In this document: positions 17,898 to 26,798 of the stretch, piece after piece
Layout of the letters: every line of letters starts with the position of its first letter
Numbering within the stretch: position 1 is the stretch's first letter
Source of the DNA: Tolypothrix brevis GSE-NOS-MK-07-07A
Lineage (GTDB): Bacteria; Cyanobacteriota; Cyanobacteriia; Cyanobacteriales; Nostocaceae
Direction: 5' to 3'
Length of the DNA: 64,000 nt
NCBI GenBank assembly: GCA_019358985.1
Contig: JAHHIJ010000033.1
Span: 1-64,000, forward strand
Translations under genes and position numbers: made by a program
Notes under the pieces: generated by a model
What the model was told of the DNA's origin: nothing
What the model saw: the letters and a program-made list of their open reading frames with translations, nothing else
Databases searched by the model: none

Positions 17898-19286
17898 ATG
17901 AATGTAGACACTCCAGCGAAGAAAATCTTAATTCTCGCAGCGAATCCGAAACAGACATCACGTCTGCGTTTGGATGAGGAAGTACGCGACATTAAGGAAG
18001 GTTTGCGGCTTTCGCAACAACGTGATAAATTTATTTTGCAACAAGAATGGGCAGTACGTCCGCGAGATGTGCGTCGTGCGGTGTTAGATTTTCGACCAAA
18101 TATTATCCATTTTTCTGGACATGGTTCGGGAAGCACAGGATTATCATTTGAAGATGAAACCGGCAAAGAAAAGTTAGTCACTTCAGAAGCACTCGCTGGG
18201 CTATTCGGACAGTTCGCCAAGCAAGTAGAGTGTGTGGTACTGAATGCTTGTTATAGTGAAGAACAAGCTTTAGCGATCGCTCAACATATTGATTATGTCA
18301 TTGGCATGAATGCTGCGATCGGCGATAAAGCCGCGCTGGAATTTGCCGTTGGCTTTTATGATGCTTTAGTAGCTTACGATCCCCGATATGATACCTACTC
18401 GCGCATAGAGTTTGCTTTTAACATTGCTTGCAATGCGATTCAGTTTGCTGGGGTTTCTGGTGACTCTATCCCAATTATGAAAAAGAAGCCTCATTTGGGT
18501 AAGGTTGAGGAACAACGAGCAAACCTTGTAGAGGAATCGCGATTATCTAATAACACTGTGCCAGTAAGCCAAAATCAGGCATCACCAATTACACAACAGC
18601 AAAACTCAAACCTCATAGATGAAGATTTAGCACCAATTGAGGCAAGAATCGATCAAAAAGAATTTACTGCTACAGAATTTATAACTAATAATCTCATATC
18701 TCAACAACGAGATGATATTCGTCCATCTGTATCACAATCTCAATCGCTGTTTGCAAAGATTGCCCAAGCTAAAAACAAGTTGCTTGCAGGTAGCGCAATT
18801 TTTCTAATTGGGTTGGCAGGGTTTCAAATTTATGAGCAGAAATCTTCTAACCCGCGCTATACTCAGCTAGAATCTCTCCTATCACAACAGAGATGGCAAG
18901 ACGCTGACCTTGAAACTGCTCAGAGAATGTGGGAAGTGGCAGGTAAATGGAACGAACGCAGCCTTAAAGCAGAAGACTATCAAAAGTTCCCTTGTGAAGA
19001 CTTACGTACCATAGATAGTTTGTGGACAAAATATAGCAATGATCGCTTCGGCTTTAGTGTTCAGAGAAGTATCTGGGAGTCAAGCGAGGTGAACTCTCGT
19101 CTTGGTAAGTTTATGATCCGTGTTGGGTGGGGAGATGAGAAAGAAAATGGGAGAGTTATTGTTTTTTTTCCTGTTACCAACTTTTCTCTTAGCGCTCCTA
19201 AAGGACAACTTCCTTGGGTTGTCAATTGGCAGGGAAGCGGCGATCGTGAAGCATACATGTCTAGAATTGCAAGCTGTGGTCTATAA
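17898..19286 (+). CDS. CHAT protease domain protein fused to a GUN4 domain
   Basis: A 462-residue fusion. Residues 1-190 are a CHAT (caspase-like) domain with the His motif HFSGHG (His75) and the Cys motif VVLNACYSE (Cys118). A linker of about 100 residues includes LIDEDLAPIEARI, which resembles the repeats of the caspase-GUN4 protein at 42872. One membrane segment (about 295-311, LLAGSAIFLIGLAGFQI) follows, and the end (319-460) is a GUN4 domain (LESLLSQQRWQDADLET, FPCEDLRTIDSLWTKYSNDR, FGFSVQRSIWES). GUN4 domains bind tetrapyrroles in Gun4; here the domain may sense porphyrin or serve as an adaptor. Substrate and trigger are unknown. Confidence 0.85.
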   Translation: MNVDTPAKKILILAANPKQTSRLRLDEEVRDIKEGLRLSQQRDKFILQQEWAVRPRDVRRAVLDFRPNIIHFSGHGSGSTGLSFEDETGKEKLVTSEALAGLFGQFAKQVECVVLNACYSEEQALAIAQHIDYVIGMNAAIGDKAALEFAVGFYDALVAYDPRYDTYSRIEFAFNIACNAIQFAGVSGDSIPIMKKKPHLGKVEEQRANLVEESRLSNNTVPVSQNQASPITQQQNSNLIDEDLAPIEARIDQKEFTATEFITNNLISQQRDDIRPSVSQSQSLFAKIAQAKNKLLAGSAIFLIGLAGFQIYEQKSSNPRYTQLESLLSQQRWQDADLETAQRMWEVAGKWNERSLKAEDYQKFPCEDLRTIDSLWTKYSNDRFGFSVQRSIWESSEVNSRLGKFMIRVGWGDEKENGRVIVFFPVTNFSLSAPKGQLPWVVNWQGSGDREAYMSRIASCGL

Positions 19287-19426
19287 GATTATTACAGCCG
19301 AGCAATTATTAATGTTAATCTAGGCTACTAAGAAAGGCGATCGCATTCTTTCAGTTTTACACTTACAGCAGTACTTAGATTTCTGGTAAAATCAAGAGCG
19401 AGGACTGTGCAAAAGAGGAACTAAAG

Positions 19427-21115
19427 TTGCCTAAAGACATCAACATTAACCACATCGCTACTATCCGACAAGCGCGGCAAAAATTAAGAATATTCTACCA
19501 ATTTTTATTAACTGCTGTCATCATTATTTTTATCAATAGCTGTAATTCTCAAATTTCGCCTCCTCAAACTGTTAATTCTCAAACCATCACCCAATCTTCA
19601 AAATGTGGTAGTTCTAGCAATGCACCTCAAGACAATCCCATTGCCGCTAAATATAAAGATAACGCTTTTACTTGGACTAAAAATATTAAATGGAATTGCG
19701 TTTATAATATTAAAGATTTCCCCACTTTTACCATAGATGCTAGTTTTAATGCTGCCCGCGATGCTGCATCGGCTAATGGTGGTGGTGTTGTCTATTTTCC
19801 CGCTGGAACTTACAACTTTGCAGATAACATTTATTTAAAAGATGGTGTGGTTATCCGTGGAGATACACCGACAGTAAATGATGCTAAATTTAGTTCATAT
19901 AATCCATCTACAAAGTTAGTTTTTCCGCAATATAAACCGAGTTTATCTGGTAGCGGTACACCGAATAATACAGCCTTTAAAAAAATCCTCACAACCAACT
20001 TAAGTAAAGATAGCAATATCGGTGTAGTCAATGTAGATATTAATCGATCTGCGATTGATTTTTCGTCATCCGAATATTCTGATAAAAATACTAACCAAAA
20101 TATTATCATCTTTGGAGTTAGAAGTAATAACGTAGCTACTCCAGAACCTCGTGTACCAGAATCATTTCAGAATCCTTGGCAGCGATTTTCTCACAGGTTT
20201 GTTGCTAATATACAAATTCAAGCTTTTGCTAACGTTTTAATTAGTAATAATCGGCTTAATGATGCGGTAACTGATAATTTTAATCAGCCAAATTACATAA
20301 TAAAACAACTCCGGGGAAATTCAACAGTTACGTATCCCGAAGGTGAAAAAGCTAAATTTAACTATACTGACCATTATGGCATTTCCCTAAATCGCTTCAG
20401 TTCTACACCCAAAGAATTACCTAACGACCCAAATCGCTTTCCTAACTTCTTTCGTAAAGGTTTAGTAATTCAGGACAATTGGGTTTATCACACTATGCGA
20501 GTTGCTATTCATGCAACTGGAGATGGTTTGATAATTAGAAACAATCAAATCAAAGATGAAAAAAATAAGCAAGCTTGGGTAGATCCCACTGGCACAAAAC
20601 AACCTCAAAACGCTGCCACTTTTGAAAATCGTGCGATTGATTGGTCTGGTTGGAATGTCACCATTGACGGCAATGATTATGAAGTTTACCGTCATAAAAT
20701 ATCGGGTGGTAACTATGAAAGTATTGATGGAGAAGGTATTCTGATTCAAGAATGTTGCGGTGGAACTAGTGTTAATGGCGTCAAAATTAGCAATAATACG
20801 GGTAATTCTTATATCGGTATTTACAAAGTACCTCAAGTCAAGAATGTGTTGATTGTTGGGAACAAAATATTATCTAATATTACGAATACTCCAGCTATTT
20901 ATGTTGATGCTGATACGAATGGAAGCAAAAATAGAATGGATAATGTCAAGATAGAGAATAACACATTAAGTAATGGAATTTTAGCTAGAGCTAGTAATGG
21001 TGGTAGCGATAATTTGATTCAAGGAAATCGCAGTAATAATGGTGATTTATCTTCTTCTTGTGGAATTAAGGTAGAAAACAATATTGGCTTTGCAATTAAG
21101 CAATGTGGAACATAA
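19427..21115 (+). CDS. Right-handed beta-helix (pectate-lyase-like) lipoprotein
   Basis: A 562-residue secreted protein. A hydrophobic signal (YQFLLTAVIIIFINSC) ends in a possible lipobox Cys. The mature part opens with a Pectate_lyase_3-type segment (FNAARDAASANGGGVVYFPA, GTYNFADNIYLKDGVVIRGD) and continues as repeated short beta-strands rich in Asn (ISNNRLND, IRNNQI, ISNNTGNSYIG), typical of a parallel beta-helix. It probably acts on or binds a polysaccharide outside the cell. The start is TTG 19427 with AGAGGA at 19414-19419. The first 15 codons closely match the 5' end of pdxJ ([13 protein letters not shown]), an odd feature described under findings. Confidence 0.78.
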   Translation: MPKDININHIATIRQARQKLRIFYQFLLTAVIIIFINSCNSQISPPQTVNSQTITQSSKCGSSSNAPQDNPIAAKYKDNAFTWTKNIKWNCVYNIKDFPTFTIDASFNAARDAASANGGGVVYFPAGTYNFADNIYLKDGVVIRGDTPTVNDAKFSSYNPSTKLVFPQYKPSLSGSGTPNNTAFKKILTTNLSKDSNIGVVNVDINRSAIDFSSSEYSDKNTNQNIIIFGVRSNNVATPEPRVPESFQNPWQRFSHRFVANIQIQAFANVLISNNRLNDAVTDNFNQPNYIIKQLRGNSTVTYPEGEKAKFNYTDHYGISLNRFSSTPKELPNDPNRFPNFFRKGLVIQDNWVYHTMRVAIHATGDGLIIRNNQIKDEKNKQAWVDPTGTKQPQNAATFENRAIDWSGWNVTIDGNDYEVYRHKISGGNYESIDGEGILIQECCGGTSVNGVKISNNTGNSYIGIYKVPQVKNVLIVGNKILSNITNTPAIYVDADTNGSKNRMDNVKIENNTLSNGILARASNGGSDNLIQGNRSNNGDLSSSCGIKVENNIGFAIKQCGT

Positions 21116-21143
21116 GTAATTTAATTTCAAAATATCGAGCTTT

Positions 21144-21176
21144 ATATCCCCGACTTCTTGAAGAAGTCGGGGATAT
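21144..21176. terminator. Strong hairpin after the beta-helix gene
   Basis: ATATCCCCGACTTCTT and its reverse complement are separated by one base, 28 bp after the stop codon at 21115. It can end transcription from the left, although the T-run is weak. The CCCCGACTTCTT palindrome looks like a dispersed repeat. Confidence 0.6.
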
Positions 21177-21257
21177 TCTCTTAGCATAGTGATTATTAAA
21201 TGTGGGTTCTATAACAATACGCTTGGTGTTAAGGATTTTGGTACTTATTTTAGACCT

Positions 21258-21285
21258 GTAGAGACGCGAAATTTCGCGTCTCTAC
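21258..21285. repeat. 28-bp perfect palindrome, copy 1 (GAGACGCGAAA core)
   Basis: GTAGAGACGCGAAA is followed directly by its exact reverse complement. An identical 28-bp palindrome is at 25758-25785. It belongs to the wider set of GAGACG palindromes in the window. Confidence 0.85.
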
Positions 21286-21346
21286 ACTCGTATTTGGGCT
21301 TAACTGAACTGTATTGGAACATAAGTAGTTTAATTTATATTTATAG

Positions 21347-21406
21347 AAATCATACAATATAAAGACGTTCCACCGGAACGTCTCTACGACGGTTGCGAGG
21401 GTTAAT
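21347..21406. repeat. About 60-bp direct repeat, left copy beside Uma2
   Basis: The block AAATCATACAATATAAAGAC, GTTCCACCGGAACGTC and CTACGACGGTTGCGAGGGTT recurs almost unchanged at 22137-22197 on the other side of the Uma2 gene. It contains a GACGTTCCACCGGAACGTC palindrome and ends at the Uma2 stop codon. Confidence 0.85.
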
Positions 21407-22053
21407 TAAACGGACGTGATATTATTAGCAATCCATGTTCTAAAATTGCGAATAGCTTGACTTCTGCCAATAGTTAAACACTGCTGAACATACTCGTTGA
21501 CTAATTCAATAATTGGGATATCGGGAAAGTTAGGACTCGATTCAGATTTTATATATTTTCCCTGCTGTAGCAAGTATATTTCTAAACCTTGTTGTGTATA
21601 TCGCCAAAGTTCAGGAACTCCCAAAATCTCATAGTTATCAAAGCGTGTGCGGGAGGTAATATCAATTTCGATTGCTAAATCTGGTGGTGGATCTATATTT
21701 AAATCAAGGCGATTTTTTCCAATTACAGCAGCTTGATTTTGAATATAAAAACAGGCATCTGGTTCTACTGCTTGCCGCATTCGCTCATTTTTTAAGGTTG
21801 TGGAACCTAAAGCTTCAAAATCAATTTGGAGTTTTTCTAATAAAATTTTGACCAAATCACCAATATATTCTTTATCTTTTTCGTGTTCGGGTAGAGGAAC
21901 CATAATTTCTAACCAGCCATGACTATAAGAAATGCGTGCAGCACGCTTTTCTCCCATTTCTGATAAAATATTTTCTAATTGCTGCCAACTAATATCTTTG
22001 AACAATGTTTGTTGACCGGGTTTGACGATAATTTGTTGCAGTTTTAAAAGCAT
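21406..22053 (-). CDS. Uma2 family endonuclease-like protein
   Basis: A 215-residue Uma2 (DUF820) protein. Visible motifs are ISYSHGWLEIMVPLPEHEKD, AVEPDACFYIQNQ and PPPDLAIEIDITSRT, the last being the acidic core of the PD-(D/E)xK-like fold. ATG 22053 starts the normal N-terminus (MLLKLQQIIVKPG); the frame is open for another 30 codons, but that part runs into the right-hand direct repeat. The gene lies exactly between two direct repeats of about 60 bp, so it may move or duplicate as a unit. The cellular role of the family is unknown. Confidence 0.83.
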   Translation of the reverse strand: MLLKLQQIIVKPGQQTLFKDISWQQLENILSEMGEKRAARISYSHGWLEIMVPLPEHEKDKEYIGDLVKILLEKLQIDFEALGSTTLKNERMRQAVEPDACFYIQNQAAVIGKNRLDLNIDPPPDLAIEIDITSRTRFDNYEILGVPELWRYTQQGLEIYLLQQGKYIKSESSPNFPDIPIIELVNEYVQQCLTIGRSQAIRNFRTWIANNITSV

Positions 22054-22136
22054 ATCGCCTCTGATGATAAGTTTACATATAGGACTGATATTTGATTGCG
22101 TGAAATACACGTAGGGTGTGTTATGTCGTGTCCGAT

Positions 22137-22197
22137 AAATCATACAATATAAAGACGTTCCACCGGAACGTCTTTACGACGGTTGCGAGGGTTAATT
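22137..22197. repeat. About 60-bp direct repeat, right copy beside Uma2
   Basis: Near-identical to 21347-21406 and in the same orientation, differing at one C/T in the palindrome arm. Confidence 0.85.
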
Positions 22198-22324
22198 ATG
22201 GCGGTTATCAGTTGGATGCAATACATCAAAGAATTAAGGAACCGCAGATGAACGCACCCTCGACGCAGTTGAATCTGTACTTGATTTAAACGAGAAGCGC
22301 TATAAACTGATATGATATCATCTG

Positions 22325-22455
22325 TCAGAAACTCGACATGGAAGCTTTTTTGTTGATAATAGGCATCTCCATAATTTAATTATGCGTTGCCCCAAACCCT
22401 TGATTAGACGTAGCACTGCTACGTCTCTACCTATGACTCTGGAGATGTCTAATGT
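22325..22455. repeat. Dispersed repeat family A with its TCAGAAACTC leader
   Basis: The leader TCAGAAACTCGACATGGAAG is followed by GCATCTCC, TATGCGTTGCC, a GACGTAGCACTGCTACGTC palindrome and GGAGATGTCTA. It matches the unit at 16425 over more than 100 bp. The surrounding 22198-22506 has no gene I can support. Confidence 0.8.
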
Positions 22456-22506
22456 TTACCCAAGTTGATAATACTGGCGCAGAACTTTCATCATATTAAG
22501 AACTAC

Positions 22507-23856
22507 TTACCGAGTTGTAACTGTTAATACTTGCGGTGGGGTGGCATCTGGGGGATAGAGGAAGTCTACTTCGACGTCAGATCGATCGCCTGCTTTTAAG
22601 TTTAGCACTGCCAACGCTTCACCCTGTTGACCTCTTTTTTGTACTAAATGTAAAAGCTTGGTTTGTGGTTTACCTTGCTCATCCTTATAACGTAGTTGCA
22701 CTGTACCGCGAAAGAACACTTGCGGTCCGGGTATACTTAAAAAGCGCAAGCCTCGATTTACTAATTTATCTTCCTTGAGCGGTGTTTGCATTGATATAGT
22801 GACAATGCGCGGACTTTGAGTATTATTATATAGTGGCAATTTGAGACTATATTTAATTCCATAATTGCCGTGAGCGCGATATGCGGTGTCAGGATAGCGT
22901 ACCAACATCGGCGCACTTTGAATTTGGTTTGTTCCTAAGCTACCACCCTTAACTGTACTCAAGGCGTAAGAAAAGGCTTGACCGGGTTGGGGAATAGTTA
23001 GATATTTAGCTTGGGGACGATCTACTAATAAAGCTTTCCACTCAGAACCTTGGGCAACACCGGCGACACGACCATATATTATTGGTCTACCACTATTTGG
23101 CTCAGTGGGTATTTTATCACGGGGTCCGGCTAAATCACTATTATTGAGAAGATTTTGCCATTCTTGTAGAGAAGGCGATCGCTCGCTACCATCAGAATTT
23201 ATCGGTGCAAACATCCCAAGGCTTGCCGCATAAATTGTACCACTACTTTGCAGATGTATCAATGTTGATCGACCATTTAAAGGCGGTGTCAATTCCTTGA
23301 CGGGAATTGGCTGATTTAACAACATCTGACTTTGCCCAGGCGGAATGACAAGTTGTGCTGGTAAAATTGCTTGTCGCAGTTTTCTGAGAATATCAGTCAT
23401 TGCGCGATCGCCTGGACCTGCAAAAACTGTACCTAAAGAATTATCAATAATAGATGGCAATTGTATAAACGGTGCATCTGGTTGACTTAAATAACTCGCT
23501 CCCCGTAAAACATTCACCTTCACCGATAGATCCGTTGGGTTGTGCAGAATTATCCCTAAATATAATGTCCGCAAATTATCTGCGGGTTCAGCTCTGGCAA
23601 TGTGATGAGCGAAAATATCAAATCTTCCCCGAAAAGGAAAATTTAAGTGTGCCTGTGGTACTTTTTTCCCATTTTTTGGAAAGGTAGAAAGTAAAATCCC
23701 CTCCTTCAAAACTAATTCTGGACTATTACTGTTAAACACAGGCACATTATCTAACTGTCCGGGTAAAGGACGCACTTCTTGTTGTTGCACCACGAACTCA
23801 GGTTGCGCTGGGGGAATTGTTTGAGCGATGGGAAAAATTAGTAAAAAAGGCAACAT
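22507..23856 (-). CDS. DUF3370 domain-containing exported protein
   Basis: A 449-residue protein of DUF3370, a cyanobacteria-specific family. A short signal peptide (MLPFLLIFPIAQTIPPAQPE) precedes the family start VVQQQEVRPLPGQLDNVPVF. Conserved parts include ELVLKEGILLSTFPKNG and HGNYGIKYSLKLPLYNN. The frame is open from a TTG at 23889, but ATG 23856 fits a signal peptide better. The protein is predicted to sit outside the plasma membrane. Its function is unknown, and I see no enzyme motif. Confidence 0.85.
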   Translation of the reverse strand: MLPFLLIFPIAQTIPPAQPEFVVQQQEVRPLPGQLDNVPVFNSNSPELVLKEGILLSTFPKNGKKVPQAHLNFPFRGRFDIFAHHIARAEPADNLRTLYLGIILHNPTDLSVKVNVLRGASYLSQPDAPFIQLPSIIDNSLGTVFAGPGDRAMTDILRKLRQAILPAQLVIPPGQSQMLLNQPIPVKELTPPLNGRSTLIHLQSSGTIYAASLGMFAPINSDGSERSPSLQEWQNLLNNSDLAGPRDKIPTEPNSGRPIIYGRVAGVAQGSEWKALLVDRPQAKYLTIPQPGQAFSYALSTVKGGSLGTNQIQSAPMLVRYPDTAYRAHGNYGIKYSLKLPLYNNTQSPRIVTISMQTPLKEDKLVNRGLRFLSIPGPQVFFRGTVQLRYKDEQGKPQTKLLHLVQKRGQQGEALAVLNLKAGDRSDVEVDFLYPPDATPPQVLTVTTR

Positions 23857-23895
23857 ATATCTATATATTTGTTCACTATCGAGACGCAACTGACT

Positions 23896-24408
23896 TTATA
23901 AAAGTGCCAGTTTGTTAACAATCAATAAGAAATCGGCAAAAATTCCCTCAAAATTTTCTTTAGTCAAAACGGGAACGTGGACAAAGATACAACCAATTAT
24001 GAGTTGGTGTTGTCTCAAATAGTCCAAGACTGAATAATAAACACCCTCGCAGACGAATTTGCCGCAGTCATCGCTAATCTCAATTGCGGTTGCTTCCTTG
24101 AGTAGTTGTTCTAAATCTACCGTTGTCTCCAAAATATTTTCTGCGTAACTGGCAATTCTTTCAACACTCAATTTTTTACGGCTTTCTGCCATGCCACAAA
24201 GGATGATGTAATTTGGTTGAATGACTTCGATTTTTGCCTCAACCTGAGAGCTGGCAAGCTTTACATCCACCGGCAAATGTCGCAAAAACGTCAAATTATA
24301 AGCAAGCGAGTGAAGTTTGCCGACTTCGATCAATAAATCATCGGAGGAATTTGACTGTTGATGAGGCAACCAAATGTCAAAAGAAGTTAATAGAATTCTT
24401 TTCTTCAT
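23896..24408 (-). CDS. Pyroglutamyl-peptidase I-like cysteine peptidase (family C15)
   Basis: A 170-residue cytoplasmic peptidase of family C15, which removes N-terminal pyroglutamate. The Glu region reads QPNYIILCGMAESRKKLSVE, the catalytic Cys lies in GKFVCEGVYYSVLDYL, and the His lies in GCIFVHVPVL. All three positions are visible, so it should be active. It is shorter than the classical enzyme of about 215 residues and lacks some loops. It lies next to the DUF3370 gene on the same strand, with only 39 bp between them, and diverges from hisH. Confidence 0.8.
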   Translation of the reverse strand: MKKRILLTSFDIWLPHQQSNSSDDLLIEVGKLHSLAYNLTFLRHLPVDVKLASSQVEAKIEVIQPNYIILCGMAESRKKLSVERIASYAENILETTVDLEQLLKEATAIEISDDCGKFVCEGVYYSVLDYLRQHQLIIGCIFVHVPVLTKENFEGIFADFLLIVNKLALL

Positions 24409-24466
24409 AACAAATCTTATTTAGAATATAAAAAGTCTCCCTAATAAATTTACAAGGAGCAAGTAA

Positions 24467-25102
24467 ATGCCGGTAATTGCAGTCATAGATTATGAGATGG
24501 GAAATTTGCATTCCGTCTGCAAAGGTTTGGAAAAAGCAGGAGCAACTCCGAAGATTACTCACTCTTCAAAAGATTTGCAACAAGCAGATGCAGTTATTTT
24601 GCCAGGAGTGGGAGCATTCGATCCCGCAATGCAACATATAAGAGCGCGTGGTTTAGAACAACCGATAAAAGAAGCGATCGCCAGCGGCAAACCTTTCTTA
24701 GGTATATGCTTAGGATTGCAAATCCTCTTTGAATCTAGCGAAGAAGGCAAACTACCAGGACTGGGAATTATTAAAGGAAAAGTGCGACGGTTTATTCACG
24801 AACCCGGAATTACTATTCCCCACATGGGTTGGAATCAACTGCAATTGACTCAGCCAAAAAGTATTTTATGGGAACATTTGCCTTATCTGCCTTGGGTATA
24901 TTTTGTCCATTCTTACTATGTTGACCCAATTGACCCCCAACTCCGCGCTGCCGTCGTTACCCACGGGAATCAAACTGTCACGGCAGCGATCGCTTACGAT
25001 AATCTCATGGCAGTCCAATTCCATCCCGAAAAATCCTCTAATATAGGACTGCAAATCCTCTCTAATTTTGTTTCTCAAGTCCGCGAAAAAATTCCTGCAT
25101 AA
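24467..25102 (+). CDS. hisH: Imidazole glycerol phosphate synthase, glutaminase subunit HisH
   Basis: A 211-residue class I glutamine amidotransferase that supplies ammonia to HisF in histidine biosynthesis. The oxyanion strand PGVGAFDPAM, nucleophile motif GKPFLGICLGLQILF and the His-Glu pair in VQFHPEKSS are complete. ATG 24467 is preceded by AAGGAG at 24454. It is followed by rsmD on the same strand after 79 bp; hisF is not nearby. Confidence 0.95.
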   Translation: MPVIAVIDYEMGNLHSVCKGLEKAGATPKITHSSKDLQQADAVILPGVGAFDPAMQHIRARGLEQPIKEAIASGKPFLGICLGLQILFESSEEGKLPGLGIIKGKVRRFIHEPGITIPHMGWNQLQLTQPKSILWEHLPYLPWVYFVHSYYVDPIDPQLRAAVVTHGNQTVTAAIAYDNLMAVQFHPEKSSNIGLQILSNFVSQVREKIPA

Positions 25103-25181
25103 TATAAATGTGAGTTTTATGTTTAGTATCTAGTCATTAGTCCTGATATCCATTGGGCTAATGACGAATGACCAATTAAAA

Positions 25182-25751
25182 ATGAGTCTGAGAATTTACG
25201 GGAATCGCCAGATAAAAACTTTACCTGGACAAGACACCCGACCCACGAGTGCGCGGGTACGGTCAGCAGTGTTTAATATTTGGCAGGGAGAAATAGCTGG
25301 TTGCCGCTGGCTGGATTTGTGCGCTGGTAGCGGTTCAATGGGCGCAGAAGCCTTATCTAGAGGAGCTAGCTTAGTAGTTGGTATTGAACAGTCGAGTCGA
25401 GCCTGTGCCATTATTCAACAAAACTGGCAGCAAGTACAAAACGAAGATCAGGAATTTCAAGTGCTGCGGGGAGACGTATTGCAGCGCTTAAAAAACTTAT
25501 CCGGAAAGCAATTTGATAAAATTTATTTTGATCCGCCTTATGCAAGCGGATTATATCAAGCAGTGTTAGAAGCGATCGCTTCTAGTCAGCTTTTAGATTC
25601 TAACGGCGAAATCGCAGCCGAACACAGCCCCCAAAACTGGATAGCCCCAATAATTCCAGCCTGGGAAATATGCCGCGAGAAAGTTTATGGCAACACCGCT
25701 TTGACATTTTACAGGATTGGGGAGGGAGGGAGAGGGGGGAATCTTGACTAA
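25182..25751 (+). CDS. rsmD: 16S rRNA (guanine(966)-N2)-methyltransferase RsmD
   Basis: A 189-residue rRNA methyltransferase. Motifs are the N-terminal MSLRIYGNRQIKTLPGQDTR, PTSARVRSAVFNIW, the SAM site WLDLCAGSGSMGAEALSRGA and the catalytic DPPY in KIYFDPPYASGLY. The start is taken as ATG 25182; seven upstream codons from 25161 come from ATGACCAAT-type filler DNA. The last residues (GEGGRGGNLD) are encoded by G-rich repeat DNA that seems to have extended the C-terminus. Confidence 0.93.
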   Translation: MSLRIYGNRQIKTLPGQDTRPTSARVRSAVFNIWQGEIAGCRWLDLCAGSGSMGAEALSRGASLVVGIEQSSRACAIIQQNWQQVQNEDQEFQVLRGDVLQRLKNLSGKQFDKIYFDPPYASGLYQAVLEAIASSQLLDSNGEIAAEHSPQNWIAPIIPAWEICREKVYGNTALTFYRIGEGGRGGNLD

Positions 25752-25757
25752 CCTCCT

Positions 25758-25785
25758 GTAGAGACGCGAAATTTCGCGTCTCTAC
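25758..25785. repeat. 28-bp perfect palindrome, copy 2 (GAGACGCGAAA core)
   Basis: Identical to 21258-21285. It lies between the convergent rsmD and petG genes and could act as a bidirectional terminator. Confidence 0.85.
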
Positions 25786-25796
25786 AAATCACCAAT

Positions 25797-25910
25797 TTAT
25801 AAGCCGAGCTGATCACCGCGTTTGAATTGCTCGTAAGCCTTATAAAACAAGCCAGCCAGGGTGACAACAATCAAACCAATAACAATGCCTGATAGTAGGG
25901 GTTCAACCAC
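25797..25910 (-). CDS. petG: Cytochrome b6f complex subunit PetG
   Basis: A 37-residue single-span subunit of the cytochrome b6f complex in the thylakoid membrane ([20 protein letters not shown] followed by [15 protein letters not shown]). The start is GTG at 25910, preceded by AGGAG with 7-base spacing; the open frame runs 25 codons further up but that part is not PetG-like. Sequence and length match the family closely. The gene is divergent from cytM, another photosynthetic electron carrier. Confidence 0.95.
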   Translation of the reverse strand: MVEPLLSGIVIGLIVVTLAGLFYKAYEQFKRGDQLGL

Positions 25911-26099
25911 TGTAAGTCTCCTATAATTAACGTTTTCTGCTTTTGATTCTACCAAATCGGGCATGAATCCCCAATGGAATTGCATTTTTGAGTGCCGAAA
26001 AAAATAACGAAACTTGAATTTGTGCTTGCAGACACAATCAAGAACTTTTAAGCTATGTGTATGAAATGAAAAGTTTCTTATAGTTTTACGGCAAACCCT

Positions 26100-26474
26100 T
26101 TGGATAACCAGATTACTAAACCTGAAATTCTGATTCAGCGCATCGCTTTGTTTGCCGCAGCGATTCTGCTAGCAATCCTTTTGGGCATTTTTGCTGTTCG
26201 CACCCTTAGAGCGTCCGATCCTTATGTTAAGAGTGTTCTATCGCTGACAGGAGACCGAATCCAAGGACACGCGATCTTTCAAATAAACTGTGCAGGTTGT
26301 CACGGATTAGAAGGTTCTGGACGAGTGGGTCCGAGTTTGCAAGCTGTCTCCAAGCGAAAGTCACGTTATGGGCTGATTCACCAAGTAACCAGCGGTGACA
26401 CCCCACCAATGCCAAAATTCAAGCCTAGCGTCAAAGAGATGGCGGATCTGTTGAACTATTTAGAGAGTCTTTGA
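26100..26474 (+). CDS. cytM: Cytochrome cM-like c-type cytochrome
   Basis: A 124-residue membrane-anchored c-type cytochrome. An N-terminal segment ([20 protein letters not shown]) is followed by one haem motif CAGCHG and a downstream Met in [10 protein letters not shown] as likely sixth ligand. Length and layout fit cyanobacterial cytochrome cM, a low-abundance carrier linked to regulation of photosynthesis and respiration under stress. No ATG is available, so the start is TTG 26100. It is divergent from petG. Confidence 0.85.
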   Translation: MDNQITKPEILIQRIALFAAAILLAILLGIFAVRTLRASDPYVKSVLSLTGDRIQGHAIFQINCAGCHGLEGSGRVGPSLQAVSKRKSRYGLIHQVTSGDTPPMPKFKPSVKEMADLLNYLESL

Positions 26475-26540
26475 GATTGGGGAATCGGGAGTTCCATTAT
26501 TTCGATACAAATAAACCACTTGTGGATTTTTTGAGAGTAG

Positions 26541-26798
26541 ATGAAAGTTCGTGAAATTATTAAACTAATAGAAGCTGATGGTTGGTATCTTGCAAGAACT
26601 AGGGGAAGTCATCGCCAGTATAAACACACTGTAAAATCAGGTTTGGTGACAGTTCCAGGAAAATTATCTGATGATTTAGCACCAGGAACCTTCAATAGCA
26701 TTTTAAAACAAGCTCAATTAAAAGAGGATATAAAAAATAGCGAAGAAACACCGCAAACAGAAGAGAAAAAAGAAGAAGAAGAAGAAGAGGAAAAATAA
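26541..26798 (+). CDS. HicA-family toxin with acidic tail
   Basis: An 85-residue HicA-type protein: MKVREIIKLIEADGWYLART with the catalytic His in RGSHRQYKH, then VTVPGKLSDDLAPGTFNSIL. HicA is an mRNA interferase with a dsRBD-like fold. The last 20 or so residues are nearly all Glu and Lys, encoded by GAAGAAGAA repeats, an unusual extension. Its stop overlaps the ATG of hicB by one base (TAATG), so the pair is coupled. Confidence 0.88.
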   Translation: MKVREIIKLIEADGWYLARTRGSHRQYKHTVKSGLVTVPGKLSDDLAPGTFNSILKQAQLKEDIKNSEETPQTEEKKEEEEEEEK

